Source: Treponema sp. (GTDB taxonomy: Bacteria; Spirochaetota; Spirochaetia; Treponematales; Treponemataceae). From it: 31,936 nucleotides of DNA. Positions 15,958 to 22,539 of this stretch are shown here, piece after piece. The translations under genes were made by a program, and so were the position numbers. Positions within the stretch are counted from its first letter, which is position 1. Each line of letters begins with the position of its first letter. Location: NCBI GenBank assembly GCA_017617145.1, contig JAFZWX010000032.1, forward strand, positions 1-31,936. The letters run 5' to 3'. The notes beneath the pieces were generated by a model. The model saw only the letters and a list, made by a program, of their open reading frames with translations. It was not told the origin of the DNA and searched no databases.

Positions 15958-16046
15958 CGAATTGATAATTTTATCTAATGCAGTAACTTTACATATCATC
16001 CATTTACAGGTCGAAAACAGAACAAGTATACCCTGTAAGGTTATGC

Positions 16047-16066
16047 AATTTAATGACCATTAAATT
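16047..16066. promoter_or_regulatory. AT-rich dyad downstream of the histidine kinase gene
   Basis: AATTTAATG (16047-16055) and CATTAAATT (16058-16066) are perfect 9-bp inverted arms with a 2-nt spacer. A third half-site CATTAAATT follows at 16073-16081. It lies 40 nt past the kinase stop, upstream of the SPFH operon; it could be an operator or a weak terminator stem. Confidence 0.4.
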
Positions 16067-16106
16067 AATCGCCATTAAATTACTAAATTACCAGGAAGTC
16101 AAATTT

Positions 16107-16928
16107 TCATTTTTCACATGGAATCTCGGTACAGATTTCAGTACCGGTATCTTTTGAGCTCTGAACTGTAAGAGTTCCGCCTAAAAGAGTTGCTCTCATT
16201 TCCATACCAGTCATGCCAAAGTGGGTCTGGCCTTCTATGTATGGGAGAGTACCGTCGGGTTCAGTTGCGGGAAAACCTGTGCCGTCGTCGAAAATCATTA
16301 TACGGATTTTGTCTTCATGTTTACGAATTATTACGCCTGTTTCTTCGGGCTTGGCGTGAAGGCGGGCATTGTTCAAAGCTTCCTGAATTATGCGCAGAAT
16401 ATGATGGCGTTCTCCAAGCGAAAATTTTTCAAGATCAACTTCGGGGGCTACAAAAAAATTACAGGGAATCTGGCTTTGACTTGTAAACTGCTCACACAAA
16501 TCGGAAATAACGCTTTTAAATGGAACATCTTTAAGAGCCGGTACTGCTAGATTTTGAATTATTGAACGCAGCTGTTTTTGATTTTGTTTTTCGAGTGTAA
16601 TTATTTTTTGCACCTGTTCCTGCAGCGGCTGTGAAACTCCTTGAGACATTTCTTCGTATTCTTTTTGAAGCAGCAGCAGAGCCTTTATATTTTGCGAAAC
16701 TGTATCATGCAGTTCCTGCGAAATACGGCGGCGTTCTTCTTCCTGTACCGCAATAGTTTCGGCTAGAAAACTTTTATTTTTGGACAGATTTTTTTTGGCC
16801 TTTACATTTCTTACAAGCAGAATCAGAACAACTATAAAAATCACAAAGCTTACAATAATCAGCATAAAGAAAAACGAGGTGTATAAACTAAGGGTTTCCA
16901 TAAAAGGCTGTATTTGATCTTCAGGCAT
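16107..16928 (-). CDS. Sensor histidine kinase of the NarX/DesK type
   Basis: The 273-residue protein has one clear N-terminal membrane helix (about 15-40), then a HisKA_3 dimerisation helix with ERRRISQELHDTVSQN carrying the phospho-acceptor H74, and a HATPase domain with N box EALNNARLHA (about 187-196), G1 DDGTGF and G2-like HFGMTGMEMRA. There is no extracellular sensor domain of any size, so sensing must come from the membrane part or a partner, most plausibly the polytopic protein encoded just upstream, whose end overlaps this start by 8 nt. GAGG precedes the ATG. It should phosphorylate the LuxR-type regulator encoded first in the operon. Confidence 0.93.
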   Translation of the reverse strand: MPEDQIQPFMETLSLYTSFFFMLIIVSFVIFIVVLILLVRNVKAKKNLSKNKSFLAETIAVQEEERRRISQELHDTVSQNIKALLLLQKEYEEMSQGVSQPLQEQVQKIITLEKQNQKQLRSIIQNLAVPALKDVPFKSVISDLCEQFTSQSQIPCNFFVAPEVDLEKFSLGERHHILRIIQEALNNARLHAKPEETGVIIRKHEDKIRIMIFDDGTGFPATEPDGTLPYIEGQTHFGMTGMEMRATLLGGTLTVQSSKDTGTEICTEIPCEK

Positions 16929-17580
16929 TTTGTTCCTCGTTTGATTTAGCGGGTGCTTGCGGATTCTGATTCATTTTTTGCATATGGTGATTTTGAATTT
17001 TTACAACTAGCCTATATAGTCCAAAGCCAGCGAAAGTGCAGATGAGGCGGTCCAGAACAGTCAAAGGAATACGCGGTAAAAGATACGAAAGAAAGGTTCC
17101 TATTTTTAACTGACGCAACACCTGCGAAAAAGTGTCAAAGCTGGAAAAGCCTGTTGAAGTTTGAAAGAGCGGTAAAATAAAAGTGTCGAGCGCACTTGCA
17201 GAAAAACAGCTTACAAAGGCAGAGGTAAAAGCAATAATCAACAGATATAAAGCTGTGATTGTTTTGCTAAAGAAAAATTCCTTTTTATTACGGGCAATAA
17301 TCCAGGTGGTTAAAACTATGAGCATTCCGCAAATGGCATAAAGACAATCATAAAAAGAAAAAGCAGCGCCTGTAAAAGCACAACGCAAAACTGTCATAAG
17401 AGGATTAAACAGCACCGCAACAACGAGCCCCGGAACCAAGCCGGCATAAAAGGTGATTGCCACCGAAAAAATTGTATCTAAAAAACAAGGAAGCTGAAGA
17501 ACTGCGGCAAGAAAAGAAGTTGCAATATTTCCAGCAAGAGCGGCCAGACACAAAAGACTGACTTTCAAAAATGATTTCAT
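16921..17580 (-). CDS. Polytopic membrane protein, probable sensing partner of the kinase
   Basis: The 219-residue protein has five or six hydrophobic segments (about 5-30, 33-58, 63-80, 80-97, 107-130 and 178-193) and a polar Asn/Gln/Pro-rich tail. The stretch CFLDTIFSVAITFYAGLVPGLVVAVL resembles a motif of ECF transporter S components and related membrane sensors (LDT, then GxxxGxxxA). Its ATG overlaps the stop of the response-regulator gene (ATGA), and its own end overlaps the kinase start. The kinase lacks a sensor domain, so this protein is a plausible separate ligand-binding module. No ECF ATPases are nearby, so transport is less likely. Assignment by motif resemblance only. Confidence 0.75.
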   Translation of the reverse strand: MKSFLKVSLLCLAALAGNIATSFLAAVLQLPCFLDTIFSVAITFYAGLVPGLVVAVLFNPLMTVLRCAFTGAAFSFYDCLYAICGMLIVLTTWIIARNKKEFFFSKTITALYLLIIAFTSAFVSCFSASALDTFILPLFQTSTGFSSFDTFSQVLRQLKIGTFLSYLLPRIPLTVLDRLICTFAGFGLYRLVVKIQNHHMQKMNQNPQAPAKSNEEQNA

Positions 17581-18227
17581 AGGCGCCCCATTCTTTCTAG
17601 GAATTGTAATTTGTTAGAAGTGCCTGTTTTATCGTAAAGCGTGCTCAAATAATTTAAAACAGTTTTTTCGCTCAAACCAAGTTCCCGGGCAATTTCTGCA
17701 TTTGACTTTTTTAAGGTAAGGGCTTCGGCAACAAGCTTTTCTTTTTTTGTAAACATCTGCGAAATATCACGAACTTCAAGCAAGCCACTTACAAGCTCTG
17801 CCTGAATATATGTACGCCCCGCAGCTACAGCTTCCAGCGCCGCCAGCAAAATATTTTCATCTGCGTTCTTTGAAACAAAGCCTTTTGCTCCAATTTCGTT
17901 GCTCATGGCACGTTCTACAAAACCACCGGTGTCGTGACTGGAAAAAGCAATACAGGAAATACCAAGCCGTGAAAATTCCTTTATGATTTCAAAACCACAG
18001 TTTTCTTCTTCGGCACCAGAGCCGTCGGTTTTAAAAGAAATGTCTACTATTGCAATATAATCCTGAGCTAAATATTGTTCCCGGCGAAAACCTTCTGCAA
18101 TTTTTTTACAATCTGTGTAAGTGCCGGCTTCCAGTTGAACTTCGAAAGAAGAATGTTTTTCTATCCAGCTTTTTATTCCAGCTCGCAAAAGTGCATGGTC
18201 ATCGGCAAGTATAATTTTTTGAATCAT
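17577..18227 (-). CDS. LuxR/NarL-family response regulator
   Basis: The 216-residue regulator has a receiver domain with the acidic pair D9/D10, the phospho-acceptor D62 (IAIVDIS), the switch Ser in AFSSHD and K120 (GFVSK), followed by a LuxR-type helix-turn-helix (about 157-205, FTKKEKLVAEALTLKKSNAEIARELGLSEKTVLNYLSTLYDKTG). It is the first gene of an operon with a membrane protein and a histidine kinase. I chose the ATG at 18225-18227; the longer open frame to 18386 is upstream DNA. There is no Shine-Dalgarno; an extended -10 box ends 6 nt before the ATG, so the mRNA is probably leaderless. A dyad at 18284-18299 upstream may be its own binding site. Confidence 0.94.
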   Translation of the reverse strand: MIQKIILADDHALLRAGIKSWIEKHSSFEVQLEAGTYTDCKKIAEGFRREQYLAQDYIAIVDISFKTDGSGAEEENCGFEIIKEFSRLGISCIAFSSHDTGGFVERAMSNEIGAKGFVSKNADENILLAALEAVAAGRTYIQAELVSGLLEVRDISQMFTKKEKLVAEALTLKKSNAEIARELGLSEKTVLNYLSTLYDKTGTSNKLQFLERMGRL

Positions 18228-18233
18228 GATTTG

Positions 18234-18239
18234 ATTATA
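18234..18239 (-). promoter_or_regulatory. Extended -10 box of the response-regulator operon, probably leaderless
   Basis: TGTTATAAT carries the TGn extension and a perfect TATAAT that ends 6 nt before the ATG. The -35 region (CTACTT at 17 bp) is poor, which an extended -10 can tolerate. Confidence 0.6.
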
Positions 18240-18283
18240 ACACAGATTTTTTTTGAAAGTAGAGAAATGTGTCCTGCAATTTT

Positions 18284-18299
18284 CGGGAGTTGAGTCCCG
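18284..18299. promoter_or_regulatory. Dyad upstream of the response-regulator gene
   Basis: CGGGA (18284-18288) and TCCCG (18295-18299) are inverted arms around a 6-nt centre, about 57-72 bp before the start codon. The site matches the palindrome at 15946 at 13 of 15 positions, suggesting a shared regulator, or another dispersed repeat. Confidence 0.45.
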
Positions 18300-18323
18300 A
18301 TGTTTTATTATGACAAAATCCTC

Positions 18324-18352
18324 TTGAAATGTCATTTTGAATAAGGTATAGT
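18324..18352 (+). promoter_or_regulatory. Promoter of the acyl-ACP thioesterase gene
   Basis: TTGAAA (18324-18329) and TATAGT (18347-18352) are separated by 17 bp. Transcription from about 18359 would include the whole palindrome pair at 18366-18434 in the 5' leader. Confidence 0.65.
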
Positions 18353-18365
18353 TGATATTGTAATC

Positions 18366-18434
18366 TGTCATTCCCGTGCTTGACACGGGAATCTCTCTTT
18401 AAGAGAGATTGTCGGGTCAAGCCCGACAATGACA
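18366..18434. repeat. Palindrome pair B (two inverted 29-bp units)
   Basis: Unit 18366-18394 (minus orientation, stem CCCGTG/CACGGG) and unit 18406-18434 (plus, stem GTCGGG/CCCGAC) are separated by 11 nt. Here the AGATT ends face inward, opposite to pairs A, C and D. The pair ends 19 nt before the thioesterase ATG. Confidence 0.9.
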
Positions 18435-18453
18435 CAGAGTTAAGGAGACATTC

Positions 18454-19173
18454 ATGTACATAGAAATCCCATATCAGCGACGTTACGAAGATTTTAGAAA
18501 AGATGGTAAGATGCGCCTTGGTGCAATTCTTAGGGCCTTTGAGGCTACCGGCTGTAAGCATTCAGACACTGTTGGTGACAATATCCTTACCGACACAAAA
18601 GAAGGCAAAGCCTGGATTATGACAGACTGGTTTGTCGAAATTGACCAGTTCCCAAAAGTTGATCAGAATATTATTTCGCGCACTTGGGTTGAACCTATAA
18701 AACAGATTTTGTTCAGCAACCGTAATTTTGAAATTATAGCAGATGATAAAGTTTGTGTTCGTTGTGTAGGCCGTTACGTAATTGTAGACCTTGCAACAGG
18801 CCGCCCTCAGAAAATCGGTCCGGAATTTGCAGACCAGTATAAACCAGAAGACCGCCAGGCAATTGCAATGGATAAACCTCCTCGCCTTGTAACCCCAGAA
18901 ACCTTTACAAACGAAGTTGCCATCACCGTGCGACGCTCAGATATTGATTACAACGACCATGTTCACAATTTGACTTATCTTGATTATGCCTTTGAAGCTC
19001 TGCCTCACGAGGTTTACAAAAATTATGATTTTAAGAAGTTCCGCATTTCCTATAAGCAGGCAGTAAAGCCACACGAGCAGTTGGTGTGTAAGTATGCTTG
19101 TGTTGAAGGGAAGCATGTGTGCTGTGTTTTTGATAAAGAGGGCGGATTGAAGACACAAGTTGAATTTGAATAA
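18454..19173 (+). CDS. Acyl-ACP thioesterase
   Basis: The 239-residue protein fits the bacterial acyl-ACP thioesterases (FatA/FatB-like) that release free fatty acids from acyl carrier protein in the cytoplasm. It has two hot-dog halves: the first with WIMTDWFVEIDQFPK and ISRTWVEPIK, the second with RRSDIDYNDHVHNLTYLDYAFEALP, which holds the Asn and His of the active-site region (NxHV-N-x2-Y pattern). Length is normal for the bacterial form. AAGGAG precedes the ATG. The gene is alone on its strand and bracketed by palindrome pairs B and C; pair B lies in its leader. A role in adjusting membrane lipid or making free acids is usual; nothing nearby adds to this. Confidence 0.9.
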   Translation: MYIEIPYQRRYEDFRKDGKMRLGAILRAFEATGCKHSDTVGDNILTDTKEGKAWIMTDWFVEIDQFPKVDQNIISRTWVEPIKQILFSNRNFEIIADDKVCVRCVGRYVIVDLATGRPQKIGPEFADQYKPEDRQAIAMDKPPRLVTPETFTNEVAITVRRSDIDYNDHVHNLTYLDYAFEALPHEVYKNYDFKKFRISYKQAVKPHEQLVCKYACVEGKHVCCVFDKEGGLKTQVEFE

Positions 19174-19176
19174 AAA

Positions 19177-19265
19177 AGATTCCCGTGTCGAGCACGGGAA
19201 TGACAATAACGTGAATTTATAAAGGACAATTTATTGTGTCATTGTCGGGCTTGACCCGACAATCT
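19177..19265. repeat. Palindrome pair C (two inverted 29-bp units)
   Basis: Unit 19177-19205 (plus, stem CCCGTG/CACGGG, loop TCGAG) and unit 19237-19265 (minus, stem GTCGGG/CCCGAC) are separated by 31 nt. The pair occupies the gap between the convergent thioesterase and xylB genes and is followed by T6, so it may also terminate transcription. Confidence 0.9.
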
Positions 19266-19268
19266 TTT

Positions 19269-20753
19269 TTACAAATACAATGGTGTCAAAGTCTCAACTA
19301 CCTTTGTATATTCCGCATAAGCCTTATCATAAGCAGCAACATTTTCTGGAATAGGGTCTGCGCTCTTTGATGTATCCAAAGTAATGTGTTCAGCACAAAG
19401 CTGGGCAATATCACATTTTCCTGTCATGTTTTTAAGACACCACAATGCCTGAACTGCACCTCCAAGAGCAGCTGCTTCGTCCAAAGCTGGAACGCGGATT
19501 GGCAGGTTCATGATATCTGCTGCAATCTGGCGCCAGATAGGTGATTTACTTCCACCACCAATCAAACGAATTTCACGAGGCTTAAATCCAAGCTTGCGGA
19601 AGGCATCAAGACCACCACGCATTGCAAAAACAGCACTTTCAAGCGAAGCGCGGGCAATGTTTGCACGGTTTGTATTTGCACTTGTCAAACCAGTAATGCT
19701 TGCACGGCCGTTTGGCAGGTTAGGAGTACGCTCTCCGTTGAAGAATGGAATAACCAGAACGCCTTCACTTCCGCAAGGAGCTTTAGCAGCTTCGCCATCC
19801 AAAGTTTTAACATCAAGCTCGAACAAGCCGCGTACAAATTCTGTAGCAACAGTACAGTTCATTGTACAAAGAAGTGGAAGCCATCCGCCTGTACTAGAAC
19901 AGAAACCGCTTAAACCGTTAGCAGGGTCTGCAATTGGCTTATCTGAATATCCGTACAAGGTGCCCGAAGTTCCCATAGACATTGTAAGGAATCCGTCGGC
20001 AACTGTACCGGTTCCAACTGCACCCATCATGTTGTCGCCACCACCGGCACTAACTGGAATGCCTGCAGGAATACCATAAGCGGCAGCTGCTTCGGCAGAA
20101 ACTTTTCCGGCAGGAGCTTCAGGTGCAATCAATTTTGGCAAAAGTCCCAGCAATTTTTCATCAATAATATCACAAATCTTTTTAGACCAGCAGCGGTTCT
20201 TAGAATCAAAAAGTGCAGTACCAGAGCTGTCACCATATTCCATAACATATTCGCCGGTCAACTTCCAGTTCAAATAATCGTGTGGAAGCATAATATATTT
20301 AAGGTTAGCAAAAGCTTCTGGCTTATGACGTTTGAGCCAGAAAATCTTTGGAGCAGTAAAACCAGGAAGCATCAAGTTTCCAAGAGCATCTACAACAGCA
20401 GCATCACCGCCGGCAGCTTCTGTAATAATTTTACATTCTTCTGCAGTAGAAGTGTCGCACCAAAGTTTAATGTTATAAAGAGGTTTACCAGTCGCATCAA
20501 GAGGAACAAATCCATGCTGCTGACCAGAAACACCAATAGCTTCGATTGTAGCTTTATTTGCCGCACTAAGTTTTCCAAAACAAACCTTAAGGCCTTCGTC
20601 AAACCATTCAGCCTTCTGCTCGCGGGTTCCATCAGCCTCCGAAATCAAATCTATAGGGCAAGAAGCCTTTTCAATAATTTCCTTTTTTTCGTAATCATAA
20701 ATTACAACCTTCATACTCTGAGTACCAAGGTCAATTCCAGCAACAGTTTTCAT
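19269..20753 (-). CDS. xylB: Xylulokinase
   Basis: XylB phosphorylates D-xylulose to xylulose 5-phosphate for the pentose phosphate pathway. The 494-residue protein is a typical FGGY kinase: GIDLGTQSMKVV (6-17) with D8, SGQQHGFV (76-83), the catalytic D240 in GGGDN, MSMGTSGTLYG, and the C-terminal GGGSKSPIWRQIAADIMNLPI that is characteristic of xylulokinases. GGAGG lies before the ATG. It is transcribed alone from a TTGACT/TAGAAT promoter, with palindrome pair D in the leader 15 nt before the start. No xylose isomerase or transporter is in the window; the isomerase at 927-2423 is the only candidate partner here. Confidence 0.95.
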   Translation of the reverse strand: MKTVAGIDLGTQSMKVVIYDYEKKEIIEKASCPIDLISEADGTREQKAEWFDEGLKVCFGKLSAANKATIEAIGVSGQQHGFVPLDATGKPLYNIKLWCDTSTAEECKIITEAAGGDAAVVDALGNLMLPGFTAPKIFWLKRHKPEAFANLKYIMLPHDYLNWKLTGEYVMEYGDSSGTALFDSKNRCWSKKICDIIDEKLLGLLPKLIAPEAPAGKVSAEAAAAYGIPAGIPVSAGGGDNMMGAVGTGTVADGFLTMSMGTSGTLYGYSDKPIADPANGLSGFCSSTGGWLPLLCTMNCTVATEFVRGLFELDVKTLDGEAAKAPCGSEGVLVIPFFNGERTPNLPNGRASITGLTSANTNRANIARASLESAVFAMRGGLDAFRKLGFKPREIRLIGGGSKSPIWRQIAADIMNLPIRVPALDEAAALGGAVQALWCLKNMTGKCDIAQLCAEHITLDTSKSADPIPENVAAYDKAYAEYTKVVETLTPLYL

Positions 20754-20767
20754 TTTTCCTCCAAATT

Positions 20768-20831
20768 AGATTCCCGGGTCAAGCCCGAGAATGACAAAAC
20801 AATGTCATTGTCGGGCTTGACCTGACAATCT
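20768..20831. repeat. Palindrome pair D (two inverted 29-bp units)
   Basis: Unit 20768-20796 (plus, CCCGGG/CCCGAG) and unit 20803-20831 (minus, GTCAGG/CCCGAC) are separated by 6 nt. Each carries one departure from perfect pairing, so these are the most decayed copies. The pair lies in the xylB leader just before its ribosome site. Confidence 0.9.
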
Positions 20832-20850
20832 CTTTTTTTTTATTTCATAA

Positions 20851-20878
20851 ATTCTAATACAAACATTGAATAAGTCAA
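20851..20878 (-). promoter_or_regulatory. Promoter of xylB
   Basis: On the minus strand TTGACT (20873-20878) and TAGAAT (20851-20856) are 16 bp apart. The start site would be near 20844, giving a leader of about 90 nt that contains palindrome pair D. Confidence 0.6.
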
Positions 20879-20914
20879 GCGGAATTTTTCTTAGGGTGTA
20901 ATTACGTGCAAAAA

Positions 20915-22516
20915 TCAACGATTCTTAATACAATACATGGGTTCTTCGTTTGGACAAAGTTGAAGTATCTTTTTTTCACAGGGAAGAATTTCTGTTGGAT
21001 CATGAGTTACATGAAGCATTGTAGTTGTACCGCCCTCACCTATTAATTCCATGAGGTGAAGAATTTTTGTACGAAACTGTTCGTCCAGCCCATGACAGGG
21101 CTCATCCAAAATAAGCAGTGCTGGAGATTTTACAGCAGATCTAAGAATAAGTATTGCCCTTTGTTCTCCATAACTTAAATTACCAAACGATTCATTTTCA
21201 CGGCCAGAAAATCCGCCAAGTGCGAGCCACTTTTTTGCAAGAGCAATTTCTGTATCTTTTGCTGTTTCGTAAAGTCCAATAGAATCTCTAAAACCAGAAA
21301 TAATAACATTTAAAAGACTTGTTCCACCCAGCATTCTGTACTCTACATGAAGACGATAAGAAACTATTCCCAGCTGCTTTTTTATATCCCAAATAGTTTC
21401 GCCTGAACCACGGCGCTTGCCAAAAAGCTTTACATCATTACAGAAGACCTGCATATTATCGCCGGTGATGAGTTCAAGAAGCGTTGTTTTTCCGCTGCCA
21501 TTTGGACCTTGTATAAGCCAATGTTCACCTTTATTTATAGTCCAATTTAAATTTCGAAGAACATGGTTGTCACCCCATGAAACATTTACCGAAGTCATTT
21601 GTACGAGCGGGAAGGATGCTTCCCCTTCGACAGGCTCAGGGACCGTAGTCTTTTTCGCAGGGACTTCTGCATTAAATAATTCTTTAAATACTGCTGCTTC
21701 TTCTGTAGTCATTCTGCCCTGATTAGAACTTCGCTGCTTCAGAAGCGTTTCGTAATTTTCACGAACTCCGCAATAAGATATTTCTTTGTTAGAGAACTCT
21801 AACACATGTGTAATTGTATCTGGAATTTCGCTCCAACGTTCCATGCCAAGAATAAGTCCTGGGGCTCCTTCGACCCCTTCGACAGGCTCTGGGACCGACT
21901 GTATAAAATCAAAAATTATTTTTCTGCTCTGAACATCAAGACCTGCAAAAGGATCCGATAAAATTAAAAGTTTTTTCCCACTTATAAGCGCACGTGCTAG
22001 CAGTGTCCTTCGAATCTCGCCTGTCGAAAGATATTTTAATCCGCGGTCAAGAATTTTTTTAATTCCTGTAAGTTCAATTTCAGGCCAGTCATCAAGTTCA
22101 TAAGCTTGTGCAGGAAGAGGCTTTCCTTTTTTAATATCATCCCAAAGTGCTTCTGCAATGAACATACGTGCAGTACGACCAATATCAACACCACCTTCTA
22201 CATAATCACTTTCGTCGTTATCGCGCTCTTCCTGAATAAGACGGGCAGCACGTTCCAAAGAAACAATTTCTGTAGAACTTCCAAAGCTGTTTGAAAACAA
22301 AGAAACTTCATAACCGGCATTTTCTGTATTTGGAACAAACTTTACACCGCAAGTTCCGGCAAGCGCATTCAGGAAATCAGCTTTACCGCCGCCGTTTGGA
22401 CCAATTATCAGCCAGTTTTCGCCTGCATTCATTGTCCAATTTACTTTATTAACAATCGTTTTTCTGGAGTTTTCAATTCTGCAGTTTTGAATCGTAATAA
22501 GTGCGTTTTGTGACAT
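20915..22516 (-). CDS. ModF/PhrA-like protein with two ABC ATPase domains
   Basis: The 533-residue soluble protein has two ATPase domains and no membrane part, and matches E. coli ModF in order and in the marker RRGSGETIWDIKK (about 369-381). Domain 2 looks active: Walker A GPNGSGKT (337-344), signature LSYGEQ, Walker B LLILDEP. Domain 1 is degenerate: GPNGGGKA (39-46) has Ala for Ser/Thr after the Lys, and the Walker B end reads ILSDP (185-189) instead of LDEP; its signature is LSTGE. VPEPVEG occurs twice, at 208-214 and 292-298, from near-identical DNA. The cellular role of ModF is poorly known; no molybdate transporter is nearby. The start has no good ribosome site and follows the diguanylate cyclase by 23 nt. 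Confidence 0.88.
   Translation of the reverse strand: MSQNALITIQNCRIENSRKTIVNKVNWTMNAGENWLIIGPNGGGKADFLNALAGTCGVKFVPNTENAGYEVSLFSNSFGSSTEIVSLERAARLIQEERDNDESDYVEGGVDIGRTARMFIAEALWDDIKKGKPLPAQAYELDDWPEIELTGIKKILDRGLKYLSTGEIRRTLLARALISGKKLLILSDPFAGLDVQSRKIIFDFIQSVPEPVEGVEGAPGLILGMERWSEIPDTITHVLEFSNKEISYCGVRENYETLLKQRSSNQGRMTTEEAAVFKELFNAEVPAKKTTVPEPVEGEASFPLVQMTSVNVSWGDNHVLRNLNWTINKGEHWLIQGPNGSGKTTLLELITGDNMQVFCNDVKLFGKRRGSGETIWDIKKQLGIVSYRLHVEYRMLGGTSLLNVIISGFRDSIGLYETAKDTEIALAKKWLALGGFSGRENESFGNLSYGEQRAILILRSAVKSPALLILDEPCHGLDEQFRTKILHLMELIGEGGTTTMLHVTHDPTEILPCEKKILQLCPNEEPMYCIKNR
21623..21643 (-). repeat. VPEPVEG-coding repeat, copy 2
   Basis: In the linker between the two ATPase domains. 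It matches the copy at 21875-21895 at 20 of 21 bases and the match extends a few bases on each side. The peptide is absent from E. coli ModF as I recall it. Confidence 0.85.
21875..21895 (-). repeat. VPEPVEG-coding repeat, copy 1
   Basis: Inserted in ATPase domain 1 after Walker B, in frame. It is followed by a partial second copy (GTCGAAGG again, read as VEG), so the insertion is slightly extended. The sequence type recurs in many bacterial genomes as a dispersed repeat. Confidence 0.85.
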
Positions 22517-22539
22517 ATCAATACTCTAGGAATAAATAA

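Noticed and set aside
18366..20831. Palindromic repeats as a CRISPR array
   Set aside because: Units come in inverted pairs separated by whole genes, not direct repeats with uniform spacers.
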